In this document: positions 32,888 through 42,788 of the stretch, piece after piece | How the letters are laid out: each line of letters begins with the position of its first letter | Numbering within the stretch: the stretch's first letter is position 1 | From: Rhizoclosmatium globosum | Lineage: Eukaryota; Chytridiomycota; Chytridiomycetes; Chytridiales; Chytriomycetaceae | Direction of reading: 5' to 3' | DNA: 64,000 bases | NCBI GenBank assembly: GCA_002104985.1 | Contig: MCGO01000004.1 | Coordinates: 682,001 to 746,000, forward strand | Translations under genes and position numbers: made by a program | The notes under the pieces: model-generated | Told to the model about the DNA's origin: nothing | Seen by the model: only the letters and a program-made list of their open reading frames with translations | Database searches by the model: none

Positions 32888-34411
32888 ATGGCCAGTGCAT
32901 TTGAGCTTGGAGTCGCAGCGATCCAGGGAAACCGAAGCGCGGCACTCGAGGCGCTTCTTCAGACACAGCCACACGTTGCGCGAGAGACGAACGCGCGCAA
33001 GTGGACGTTGCTTCACTTTGCGGGGCGGTTTGGCGTTGCGGAGGCCGTTTCGCTTCTGACGCCGCTGTCGGACATTGGCGCGTTGACGGACGACGGAAAG
33101 ACGGCGGCGGCACTGGCGAGCGACTGGGGCCACGCGGCGTTGTTTGCGGACTTGGCCGAGTCGTCGTCGAAGGCGGAGGCGGCGGCGGCAAGCACGGCCC
33201 CGCTTCTCGCCGCTTCCCACCTGTCAAACACTGAGCTGCTCATGCACTTTGGCGCAACTGCTGCAGACCGTGCGGGCGAGCTCAGATCAAATCCAGCTGC
33301 CCTTGCCACAATGCTCTTTGACAAGGCAACTCGTATCTGCTTCCTGGCTGGACGCGACATTGTCCTGACTACCAAGAAGTCCTTGCTCTGGCTGCACGCA
33401 TCGGAAGTCGATCGCCTTGTTAACGATCCAAACTTGTCTGCTACCCTGCTTAACAAGCACGAACTCTTGCTTCTCGCCACAAACAGATTCGCTCTCAACA
33501 TTGAGTTTATGCCACTCCTCAAATCTGCCCTCATTCAGTTCCATCAAGTCTCCTTTGAAAACTCGAGACCTGCTGCTGTGAGGAAACTTTGTTCCCCCCT
33601 CTCTCTCCCCTATTTCAAATCAATTTGATTCCAATTCGAATCAATACCCTCTTTCTTACCCACATCTCACACCACACACTTTTTTTTTTAGTATACTCTT
33701 CCCTCGAAAGAAGATGCAGCATACCTTGCCCAAGCTGCTTCCATTCTTGACTGGCAATCTCGCATCAAGTTCTGTGCACTGTGTGGCGCGAAAATGAGAA
33801 CAATCGAAGCGGGATACAAAAAACTATGTAACGACGAGTCATGCCACTCCCACAAATCAGTCCAAAATACTTGCTTCCCTCGCACGGACCCCGTGGCTAT
33901 TGTATGCATTGTATCTGTTGACGGCGAAAAGGTATTGCTTGGCCGGCAAAAGATCTGGCCCGCTGGAATGTATTCTTGTATTGCTGGGTTTATGGAACCG
34001 GGTGAAACTATGGAGGCGGCGGCGAGACGTGAGGCAAAAGAAGAGGCGGGTGTTGTTGTCGGTCGTGTGCAGTACTATGCCTCACAGCCATGGCCCTTCC
34101 CAGCCAACCTTATGCTTGGAATGTACGGACAAGCGGTGGTGGGTGGAGAAACGGTGTCGTTGGTTGATAAGGAGTTGGAAGATGCGCGCTGGTTTACGAG
34201 GCGGGAGATTTTGGATTCAATGTGGGGAAAGCCAGCTCCTGTTCCTGGTGGCGCCCCTCTCAAGATGGCTCAGCCGTATGCTATTGCGTACCATTTGCTC
34301 AAGAACTGGGCTGAACAACCAACTTTCCAATGGACTGTTGAGTCTTCGGGAAATTCTACGCCAAAACAATTCACGTACGAAGACTATGTTGCCCTCTCTT
34401 CAAAGTACTGA
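32888..34411 (+). CDS. NADH/NAD-capped RNA pyrophosphatase, NUDT12-like
   Basis: Start ATG 32888 (MASAFELGVAAI); exon 1 to about 33580, intron of ~111 bases with a T-run acceptor, exon 2 from 33692. Order: ankyrin-like repeats (WTLLHFAGRFGVAEAV), an N-terminal NUDIX-like region, a four-cysteine zinc ribbon (CALCG...CNDESC), then the Nudix box GFMEPGETMEAAARREAKEE-AG (G-x5-E-x7-REUxEE) and the NADH-specific SQPWPFP motif. Hydrolyses NADH to NMNH and AMP; mammalian NUDT12 is peroxisomal/cytosolic and also removes NAD caps from RNA. The first exon is GC-rich. The C-terminus is SSKY, not a standard PTS1. Confidence 0.87.
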
Positions 34412-34468
34412 CATTTAACTCAACAATAAACAACTCTCTTTTATTCCGTATTTTTCATAAACACACTT

Positions 34469-37327
34469 TTATTTCTTTTTCAACATATCCAACCGTTGCT
34501 TCAACGAATCCAAATTCAATTTATCAGCAGCCGAAGTCGTGGAGTCGCGATCATTCGACATTCGTCGCGTTGCAACCACAGGTTGTGCATTTGGTGTTGT
34601 CACCGACCCTCCCACCCGAGCACCACCTAAATCACCTACACCTCCAAACACAGGCCCAGGAACATGACTACTACTGCTTTGCACCCCCGTTTGTTTTTCC
34701 GCTACATCTCTAGTAGCAACAGCCTGCTGTTGCACTTCCGCCACAAACAAGTCGATGTACACATGATCATTTGGATTCCGTTGCGTTGCAAGCAGGCTCA
34801 AATCAATCATCCCGCCTCCTCCACTACCGTTACCACTTCCGCCTGACGGATTATACAGCGACGATGAGCTGCTTGACACTGAGCTGCTCGTGTAAGATGC
34901 TGTAGAGGCTGTTTGGTCCGTGCTTGTTGTCTGAGAATGCGAGGGAGATGTATTGGTAGGACCGCCGGTGGTTGTGCTTGTGGTTGTGCTAGGTGCTGGT
35001 TTTGGGGTCTTGTTGGAGGGGAACTTTTGTTTCAGGGAGGCGAGAAAGTTTAGAGAGGAGGAAGACTTTTTGAGAGAGTGTGAGTAGATTGAGGATGTGT
35101 TGTCTGCAATGGACGGTGTTGGTGTTGTTTGTTGGTGGGGTTGTGGGGAATATGATGTGGGAGGAGGTGGCGGAACAAGAACGATTTGTTGTTGTGGGTC
35201 AGATGCAGCTGTGGATGCGTCAAGAATCTTGAAGGAGAGGTCCCACAGGGTTTCTTCAGCTACCCACATTCGGCTCAAGATCCAATGGAGAACATGAACA
35301 TCCCGCTCTTGCTTTTCAAAGCCATATGCTGTTGTTGTCGGGGTGATTGTCGAGGTGTTGGAAATTGTCGTATACGAAGTTGAAATGGAAGCTGTGTCTG
35401 AAATTGAAGTCGTGTGTATGCTTCCCGTTCCACCAGTACTGGAGTTACTGCTTCCTCCAACTCGCCATTGTTCGAAAGTCCCCTGAAGTGTTGCAAATGC
35501 CACCATTCGGTTCTCAATAGTTGTAGATTCTGTCGAGATTCGTTTCAAAGCGTCCAAAAAGACTCCCGTTATAGGAACCAGTGGAGGATTAACACCTCTT
35601 GAGTTAATAAAGTTATTATATGCAAGGAAATTGTTGGCAGGATTCAATAGACTGAGAGTTGAATGCAATGCAGTGAGTTGATGAGGAGGTAGTTTCAACA
35701 GTGGCAACAAACGAGAAACAGATGGATGAGTGAGTCCCAAAGAAACAGCTTGAAGACCCTGGAAGTTTTTCAAAGACTGCAAATGGGGTAACGTTTGAAT
35801 CCAATGCGACATATTCAAGGATATCAAGGCAAGTGATGCGGCTGATTTGGTTTGTGTTGTTGTGGGTGTTGATTGTTCTGCCGACGAAGCCGAATTCAAG
35901 ATTGTGTTTGATACCAAACGAGACAGAAAGATACTAAAGTCCATACACGATTTAAAACTTCGAGGAGGGTGTAATGGCGGATTGTCGGATGCATATTGTA
36001 ATAAATCCTGGACTGATATCAAAGAGCTAAACATTTCCCAGTCACATAGGGTAATATTGACAGCCAGCTGTCGTGGAGTAAAATCGACGAGAGATTTTGC
36101 ATTTGTCTGTGTGATTTCGACAGATACTGTTGTTAACTTGTTTTTGAGGAGAGTGGACGTTTCCATCAATCTTCGTACAACAGAAAGCGTCTGAAGGGCA
36201 GTTGAATTCGACGTTGTTGTTCCAGTGTTGAGACGTTCTAGTTCTTGAGAACAACGATTGAATGACTGAACCATATGCATATGTTGCTGTTGAAGGGGAG
36301 AGGATGGAATGAGTGGAACGTAGGATGCTGGCAACAAAAGAAGAGGTTTCGGAGGTTCAGGATCCGCAGGTTTTGATTCTTCATGGAGCTTTTTTGTTTC
36401 AGGGACAGAAGGAGGGGGCTGAGGTAAGGGTGTAGCAACTGGGGATGAATCGCGCGTCGGGGGTTGTGAACCAGGCGGGGGTAGCCCAACGGGGGCTGTT
36501 GGGCCCGTCGTTGAGGTAACTGAGGGCAGTGGAGCGATTGAATCTGTGTCAACTGAGGCTAGGGACGGGTTCATGTTTCTAGAAGCATTGAGGGCCATAA
36601 CAGACAGACGCATAGACGAGCGTATTGACGAGCACAGCGAACGAGGGCGAGTCAGACGCTGCTGACGGAAGTCCGAGGGGTCTGCTGATGTGAAGAGCGA
36701 TGCAGGCGAGCCTGGGGGAGTGTCGTCGGCTGAGCCCGGGTGTTGCTGTTGCTGTTGCTGTTGCTGCTGCGACGGCGGTGGCTGAATCACAACAATTGGT
36801 GGTGCCGTGTTTCTGCGGCTCACTGACGCCGAGGCAGACGCAGACGCCGACGCAGACGCAGACGCAGACGCCGTGGTTGACTCGCCCGTTTCACTTCCGC
36901 GGCCGCCAACGACTACCGCATTGGCATCACTTATTGCCGACGCTGCGTCCGTGTCCGAATCATCCGATTCATCGTCACTTTCGAGATCGTCAAAGTTGAC
37001 TTCGCCGTTCACAATGTCCTCAGCCTCTGTGAAACTGACGACCAGAGTGTTAACCACACGGCCTCCTGAGCCTACCACTCTACACACTCACCACAAATGT
37101 GCAAGACCAAATAGTCGATCCCAGTCCTCCGGTCGCTGTCGAACTTGATTGCGGATTCGGCTCCGGGGTCCTCCAGTCTCGTCTCTCTTCACTGATTCAA
37201 AATGGGTATTCTGCTGCATATAGTCCGCTATCAGCCGAATAGCAGAAAAGTAATGGTTGTAGGCACGCCGCAGGTTGCCCTGTGCGAGGTAGGAGTCGGC
37301 GCGTTGGATTGCCTCGTCAATACTCAT
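34469..37327 (-). CDS. RasGEF (CDC25-type) guanine nucleotide exchange factor
   Basis: Exon 1 from ATG 37327 (MSIDEAIQRADSYLAQGNL, a MIT/TPR-like helical segment); a ~60-base intron joins LAHL to CFTEAEDIVNG; exon 2 is long and ends at 34469. Middle: an acidic stretch, an Ala-Ser repeat, polyQ and Pro-rich linkers. The RasGEF core runs from LVDFTPRQLAVNITLCDWEM through SFKSCMDFSIFLSRLVS, SHWIQTLPHLQSLKNFQGLQ and LPPHQLTALH to PLVPITGVFLDAL, the usual order for Cdc25 domains that load Ras with GTP. The C-terminal third is Ser/Thr-rich and low in complexity. About 940 residues. Confidence 0.82.
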
Positions 37328-37403
37328 TTTGGGTGTCAAAATCAATGCAATCAAAGAGACGACTTAAAAAAAAATATTGAGAAATTATCCCTATTATTAA
37401 TGT

Positions 37404-38121
37404 TTAACGTGCAAATACGCGACCAGTTTCCATTTTGAGAAGTCGTCTCTTAACATCCAGACCGCCGGGAAAGGAGAATCCCCGCATTTTCCCATCTTTA
37501 CCGCAGACACGATGGCACGGAACAATTAACTGATTTAATTCGTTAGTAGAGTGTATAGTACAGTGTAAAACACACCGGCACAAAGTTAGAGCCAATGACT
37601 GTTGCAACATTACGAATTGCTTTTGCACAACCAGCCTCCTTCGCAACACGCGAGTAGTCCCAGATATCACCCCGCGGAATAGAAGCAATTACTTTCCAGA
37701 CAGCAGCCTTTGTGGCTGACGTGTGGTCCTCGAGGAAGGTCCAGTCGACGGGCGTCCCGCAAAGCGCATCGTCAGTTGGAACACGCAATCCAGCACTTTG
37801 GTCCAGCGAGTCCAAGTATTCGGTCAGGCGGGAAGCTGCAACGTCCAAAGAAGGAAACGGTTCAATGTCAGTTGTTGACGCATCGGCGGGAACGTGCACC
37901 AGTTTGAGGGACTCTGGCTGGATCTTCCACGCTGCGATTGCTCGCGAGAGTTCGTTTGGCACGACCGCTTCGGCCGAACCGGGCCCTCCCTCGGAGAAGT
38001 ACTTGGACGTCCGAACTTCAACTGCATTCAAAAACACAATCCCCTTCGCCGTCGCGGCAAGACAAATCGAACCAAGTGGTGTTGATTCCAGCACCCGCCA
38101 TTGAATTGATAGCAGCGTCAT
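37404..38121 (-). CDS. MGMT: Methylated-DNA-protein-cysteine methyltransferase
   Basis: Suicide repair protein that moves the O6-alkyl group of guanine onto its own cysteine. Start ATG 38121 (MTLLSIQWRVLE). Exon 1 has the Ada-like N-terminal domain, then TKAAVWKVIASIPRGDIWDY, VAKEAGCAKAIRNVATVIGSNFVP. A ~45-base intron joins to LIVPCHRVCGKDGKMRGFSFPGGLDVKRRLL, with the active-site PCHRV. The recognition helix usually reads A-x-R-AVG; here AIRNVATVIGSN has the key Arg. Upstream in-frame ATG exists at 38190, but 38121 gives the usual length (~210 aa). Confidence 0.88.
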
Positions 38122-38182
38122 TGGGTTTTTTGAAGATTCGAAATCAAAATATGACTTCGCCACTCTTCCTTTTATTCTCTCT

Positions 38183-39022
38183 TTATTCATGACAGCTCCC
38201 GCGTTTTACAGCTGCTCTTTGATTTTGAAACCATATCCTCACTTTCAGCTTCTCCAATCCCAACTCCTGCGCAATTTCAGCCATCCGTGCTGGTTTTGGG
38301 TACGGATCTTGAGCAAAGAGTTCCTTCAGTCGGAGCTTCTGGTCGCGTGGAATGGGTGTGCGCTGGTATCTTTTGAGTTGTGACGAGAATGAAGGGTGTG
38401 TCAGTGATTGTGGATGAGAAATCGAACGGTTGGGAGTTGCAGGTCGGGAGGCGGATGAAATTGCGAAGGGTGTTTCTTGGGGTTCCATAAAGATTCTATG
38501 CCGCGGTGGGTGCTGATATTTTGTTGATTGTGTTGAGGTTGTGGCAGTGCATGATTGGATAGTGTTTGATGGAATGGCAGGTTTCAGAATTGGGGTTTGA
38601 GAGACTGGAGTTTCTGGGGCAGATAACGTGATGTTCAAGTCGTCGTCGTACAGACTTGGGAAGTATGGGTAATATTGGTTGGAGATATATGGTTGCAGAT
38701 TAAGATTGGTCAAAAACATGTCAGGAGACACTATTCCCAGGGTCGATATGTTTGAAGTTGGGAAAGGGGTTGGAATCATGGGAGTTCCCATTGGAGTGCT
38801 GTTGGTTGATGAGAACAGGAAATTCAAGTATTGTGGAGCTGGCATATAAGGATCGGGAGGTGACTGCAATAAGAGCATATCAGTGAAGTCCAAAGGTGGG
38901 GTGACGTTTTGTGTTGGTGGCGCTTCATTTGATTGCTTGAACACATTCACTTGTGTATGTAAAGTTGGCATAGATTGCTGCGAATCTGCCTTTGTCTCTG
39001 TGTTGACGTTTGAAAGCATCAT
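38183..39022 (-). CDS. Homeodomain transcription factor 1 of 3
   Basis: Single exon from ATG 39022, 279 residues. A long Pro/Thr/Ser/Asn-rich N-terminal region contains YDDDLNITLSAPETPVSQ and KYQHPPRHRIFME, both shared with the next gene. The C-terminal homeodomain includes QRTPIPRDQKLRLKELFAQD, PYPKPARMAEIAQELGLEK and the recognition helix LKVRIWFQNQRAAVKR. Invariant W48, F49 and N51 are kept. Position 52, usually Arg, is Gln (WFQNQR). The protein ends five residues after the homeodomain. First of three tandem, same-strand paralogues. Confidence 0.85.
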   Translation of the reverse strand: MMLSNVNTETKADSQQSMPTLHTQVNVFKQSNEAPPTQNVTPPLDFTDMLLLQSPPDPYMPAPQYLNFLFSSTNSTPMGTPMIPTPFPTSNISTLGIVSPDMFLTNLNLQPYISNQYYPYFPSLYDDDLNITLSAPETPVSQTPILKPAIPSNTIQSCTATTSTQSTKYQHPPRHRIFMEPQETPFAISSASRPATPNRSISHPQSLTHPSFSSQLKRYQRTPIPRDQKLRLKELFAQDPYPKPARMAEIAQELGLEKLKVRIWFQNQRAAVKRGSCHE

Positions 39023-39211
39023 TTGTTCATGAGTTGCACTTGCGCTTCATTCAAAATGTCACTGATTAGCACTTAAATTCGAACTCTTTATTTATGACCA
39101 ATTTAAAATTGGTAAGTGTTAAGTGCCTTTTGAACGGCGGCAATAAACTTAAATTTTTTGGCCACGATGCAATAATGTAAGTACGATCATCTTATCTTTA
39201 TTATGCATTCT

Positions 39212-40054
39212 TTATTCCGTCAAACTACTCCTCTTTCCACAAGCACGCTGATTTTGAAACCATATCCTCACTTTCAGCTTCTCCAATCCCAACTCCTGTG
39301 CAATTTCAGCCATCTGTGCTGGTTTTGGGTACGGATCTTGGACAAAGAGTTCCTTCAGTCGGAGTTTCTGCTCGCGCGGAATGGGTGTTCGCTGGTACCG
39401 TTTGATTTGGGATGTGAAGGGGTTCGGTTGTGGATGGGAAATGGAACGGTTGGGAGTTGCAGGTCGGGAGGCAGTTGAGATTCTGAAGGGTGTTTCTTGG
39501 GGTTCCATAAAGATTCTATGTCGTGGTGGGTGCTGATATTTTGTTGATTGTGTTGAGGTTGTGGCAGTGCATGATTGGATAGTGTTTGATGGAGGGGCGG
39601 GTTTCAGAATTGGAGTTTGAGAGACTGGAGTTTCTGGGGCGGAGAATGTAATGTTCAAGTCGTCGTCATAGTGAGAGGGGTTAAAGGGATTCGTTAGTTG
39701 CTGAATGCCAGTGAAAGGTTGTTGGTCGAGGTTTGCGAGGAATAAGTCCGCCCCTGAGATTCCTGAAACAGGGAAGGGGGTGGGGACCATTGGAGTTCCC
39801 ACTGGAGTATCAGTGAAAGGAAACAGGAAGTCTAAGTTTTGACTTGGTGGGAAGAGGATGTCGCCAAAGTCAAACAGCGGACTTGAAAAGCTAGAATTCA
39901 TAAACGGCAAACTATTGAAGGCTGTTGAGGATGCAGAGGGAGTAACCAAGCTAGTGTCAAGGTCTGGAGTGGCCATCAAATAATGTTCCATGATGTTTGC
40001 GGGTTGCGGTTTTCTCGTGGTTGTTGCTGAATGGCAGGCAGAATCAGACTGCAT
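39212..40054 (-). CDS. Homeodomain transcription factor 2 of 3
   Basis: Single exon from ATG 40054, 280 residues. Very close to gene 1, including long shared stretches in the Ser/Pro-rich half (ETPVSQTPILKPA, SNTIQSCTATTSTQS) and at DNA level through the C-terminal half, so the duplication is recent. Homeodomain IPREQKLRLKELFVQDPYPK, then KVRIWFQNQRACGKR. The N-terminal ~130 residues differ more. Gene spacing to copy 1 is ~190 bases of AT-rich DNA, in which no other feature was seen. Confidence 0.85.
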   Translation of the reverse strand: MQSDSACHSATTTRKPQPANIMEHYLMATPDLDTSLVTPSASSTAFNSLPFMNSSFSSPLFDFGDILFPPSQNLDFLFPFTDTPVGTPMVPTPFPVSGISGADLFLANLDQQPFTGIQQLTNPFNPSHYDDDLNITFSAPETPVSQTPILKPAPPSNTIQSCTATTSTQSTKYQHPPRHRIFMEPQETPFRISTASRPATPNRSISHPQPNPFTSQIKRYQRTPIPREQKLRLKELFVQDPYPKPAQMAEIAQELGLEKLKVRIWFQNQRACGKRSSLTE

Positions 40055-40421
40055 TGGAGTTTGGAAAGACTAAGGACGTCTGTTGGGACACACCGTTTGA
40101 GTCTTTTTTCAGCGGGGAAAGCGTGAGATGGGGGCTGATTCCATACTGTCTTTCGAACTCTATTTTAATTTCATAAGACGCATTTCACTGGCCAATCACT
40201 ATTCAAAAAAGAGAGGGAGTCAGGAATTTACGGCAATAGTAAAGAAACGGTTTTGTGAATTCAGGTTGTGACTCCAACATTGAAGCCAAATGATGGGGGC
40301 TTGGGTCGTTCGAACTTGGTGGAGATCGAGGGTTTGTGATGAAGAACCTTGGCACCTCCGACCAATTATGTTTTTCCAAGCAAAAGACGGTTTCATACAT
40401 TCTATTTCTTCTTCAACTTTA
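40055..40421. other. Intergenic gap between homeobox genes 2 and 3
   Basis: About 370 bases. It holds the 5' flank of gene 2 and the 3' flank of gene 3. Two overlapping minus-strand reading frames of ~65-70 codons lack any recognisable motif. Nothing else can be supported. Confidence 0.5.
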
Positions 40422-41399
40422 TTATTCTGTACCACTATTCCTTTTGAGCGATGACCGCTGATTCTGATACCAAATCCTCACTTTCAACTTCTCCAATCCC
40501 AACTCCTGTGCAATTTCAGCCATACGCGCTGGCTTTGGGTACGGATCTTGCGCGAATAGCTGCTTCAGCCGTAATTTTTGTTCGCGTGGAATCGGAATAC
40601 GTTGATAACTCTTATTAGATGATTGCTGCGTAGGTGACGTTGTAAGATGGGGTGTTGTAGTTACAGTTCGAACAAGAGATGGTAACTGCTCTGACACGTC
40701 CGCCATATATTGCCGGTGTCGCGGAGGATGTTGATATTTGGATACACTCGATATTGGCGCATTTGATGTGGACGAAGATCTTGAAGCGCTTGTAGAAGGT
40801 TTCGTGTTGAAGTCTGTGAGCGATTGGCTGCGAAGCGGGACTAAAGGGGGTTTGGATTCAGTTGGCAGAAACGTAATATTCAAATCATCGTCATTTTGTA
40901 ACGCCGGTGGAAAGGTGGCGTTGAAGGACGGCATTATGGTTGGGAACTGGTTCTGAAGTAAAAACAATTGCGGTGATATCATTCCCATTGACATTGACAT
41001 TTGTGTAAATGGTGTAGGAACGATAGGTGTTGCAGCAGGTGTTGAAGTTGTTGAAGCTCCCATTCCTCCTAACCGTGAGTCAAAAAATGCGTCCAAATAT
41101 TCTTGCTGCTGTTGCTGAGCTAGGGTTGACGTAAACGCCAACAACGGCGAGTGATCATAGAGGCTTGCAATGGGAGGCTGGGTTAAAGAGGCAGAACTAC
41201 TGCTTTCAAGTTCAAATGGAAACATATAACTAAACGCAGTGGAACTGAAAGAAGGAGTAAGAAAACTGCTTCCAGGCGGCTCTGGGTTTGGCACAGGGTG
41301 CCCTGGAATTTCTGAAGGTGATGAATAGCGAATTGACTGTGTCAAAACACTAGTCTTCGTTGGAGAACGGGAATAACCTGAAGGCGGCGGACTCGACAT
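40422..41399 (-). CDS. Homeodomain transcription factor 3 of 3
   Basis: Single exon from ATG 41399 (MSSPPPSGYSRSP), 325 residues. The most diverged of the three: same plan with DDDLNITFLPTESKP, KYQHPPRHRQYM and homeodomain IPREQKLRLKQLFAQDPYPK, but the recognition helix is KVRIWYQNQRSSLKR. W48 and N51 are kept, F49 is Tyr and R52 is Gln. It is the oldest branch of the local triplication by eye. Its upstream region (41400-41640) carries the solo 55-bp sequence of the giant Fanzor element, in the same orientation as this gene. Confidence 0.83.
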   Translation of the reverse strand: MSSPPPSGYSRSPTKTSVLTQSIRYSSPSEIPGHPVPNPEPPGSSFLTPSFSSTAFSYMFPFELESSSSASLTQPPIASLYDHSPLLAFTSTLAQQQQQEYLDAFFDSRLGGMGASTTSTPAATPIVPTPFTQMSMSMGMISPQLFLLQNQFPTIMPSFNATFPPALQNDDDLNITFLPTESKPPLVPLRSQSLTDFNTKPSTSASRSSSTSNAPISSVSKYQHPPRHRQYMADVSEQLPSLVRTVTTTPHLTTSPTQQSSNKSYQRIPIPREQKLRLKQLFAQDPYPKPARMAEIAQELGLEKLKVRIWYQNQRSSLKRNSGTE

Positions 41400-41536
41400 T
41401 ACAATAAGAAGGATCAGATGTTTCAGAAATGGTCCAATGAGGAGGACAATGGTTCACGGGCCAAAGCTTGGCAGAAGAAATCGTGGGTGACAAAATCAGT
41501 CGAACTTGGAACTTATTGCAGACACAATCAGCTTTT

Positions 41537-41591
41537 CGTCGCTAACGTGTCCAGCAGCTCCAAGGGAGGCCAAGTGCAAGATAGGAAAGTG
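41537..41591 (-). repeat. Solo copy of the giant element's 55-bp terminal sequence
   Basis: Read on the minus strand, these 55 bases are identical to 15002-15056. Similarity stops sharply at the 5' side (CACTTTCC), so no further giant-gene coding sequence is attached. On the 3' side it fades after GCGACG, although AGCTGAT follows within a few bases in both. The short reading frame HFPILHLASLGAAGHVSD stays open but has no gene context. It lies ~140 bases upstream of the homeobox gene 3 start codon. The rest of 41400-41760 shows no gene. Confidence 0.8.
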
Positions 41592-41760
41592 CGAGGAAGT
41601 ACATGTGGCTATAATGAGGGAGTTGTGAGATGAAATGTTGATCACTGACCTAATTTTTGGGCTTTGACAATCTTGGCACTTTTTCGAACTCCGCCAATAA
41701 AAACGTTGAAAAAGAATGATATGTATACATTGCACAATGCGAATAAAAGGTAAAAATGAA

Positions 41761-42603
41761 CTACAATGAGACCAATACTGCAAACATGAAACCAACCTCC
41801 AGGAGAAACTGGAATGCAATGAGAGAGTGCTCACCGCTCGTTTTACTCTCTTTTAGGGTGGCGAAAGTTGTAAGGGGTTCAGAATCACGTCGTGCGTGAC
41901 TGGCACGAATAGCATCCTCCAATGTAGAAGGCGATGCACAGGCATGAGCAATTGTTGAATCAGGGCACTTTGACACACAATCTGCAAACGGTGATCCAGA
42001 TTGATAATTCGCGCCTTTGCTGCAAATAACTTTGACAAAGTCATTTGGATTCTGAGCTTTCAAGCGATTATAGAAGTCTGCGACGCAGGAGTTGATACAA
42101 GAAGGAGGAGGGGGGGAAGATGCAGCTTGAAACGTTGAGTTTGCAGCTACAAATACAGTGGCAGATGTGGCATTTTGGGAATACGACAGAGAAGCCGTCG
42201 TCGTGACAGGTACAGGCGAACCCATAAGCGCTCCGACAACTCCTTTGACGAATGAGTTAAGATCTCTGTTTTTGATTGGTGCGTCTGGGCCAATTTTGTA
42301 AGGAGCAAAGTGATCACGACAAGTCTCCTGGGACAAAGCAATTTGCTGAGAGACCGCCGATTGTTGCCACAAAACAGGACAAAATGTCGTGTAACAGTCA
42401 GCCAAGTTCCTCATGGTCACACATGCGCATCCATCTAATTCAGACTGAGACATATGTGGCTTCGAATCCAGACACTTTCTGTTGGTGGCATCGGCTTGGA
42501 TTTGGCATTCTTGGAACTTTCCTCCCTGACACTGAAGTGGAGCTCCCAGTGAAACTTGGGCAACCATTGCGACGGCGGATACAATCTTTACCAAAGCAGG
42601 CAT
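41761..42603 (-). CDS. Secreted cysteine-rich protein, probably membrane/GPI anchored
   Basis: Start ATG 42603 (MPALVKIVSAVAMVAQVSLG, a signal peptide with likely cleavage near GAPL). About 280 residues. The ectodomain has two Cys-rich blocks: CQGGKFQECQIQADATNRKC with CACVTMRNLADCYTTFC, then CINSCVADF, VKVICSKGANYQ, ADCVSKCPD and AHAC. A Ser/Thr/Pro-rich linker lies between. The C-terminus is hydrophobic (SLIAFQFLLEVGFMFAVLVSL), suitable for a GPI signal or a membrane anchor. I do not recognise the family; the spacing is not a clear CFEM domain. Likely cell-surface. Confidence 0.65.
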   Translation of the reverse strand: MPALVKIVSAVAMVAQVSLGAPLQCQGGKFQECQIQADATNRKCLDSKPHMSQSELDGCACVTMRNLADCYTTFCPVLWQQSAVSQQIALSQETCRDHFAPYKIGPDAPIKNRDLNSFVKGVVGALMGSPVPVTTTASLSYSQNATSATVFVAANSTFQAASSPPPPSCINSCVADFYNRLKAQNPNDFVKVICSKGANYQSGSPFADCVSKCPDSTIAHACASPSTLEDAIRASHARRDSEPLTTFATLKESKTSGEHSLIAFQFLLEVGFMFAVLVSL

Positions 42604-42788
42604 TTTGAATGTAGAAATTCGAGGTTTGGTTGCGTGAATCAAACCAGCGGTTTTGAGTGTGTGGCAATTGGCGGGAAACGTTACAACCGTTTGACCTAAC
42701 CGTTGACCACCTTATCGACAAGGGGGTGCACACTTTTCTTCTTTCTTCTTTCTCTCTTTCCTTTCAATAAATTAAAAATTATTCAAAA

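Noticed and set aside
41761..42603. CFEM-domain protein
   Set aside because: Cysteine-rich and secreted, but the eight-cysteine CFEM spacing is not clear.
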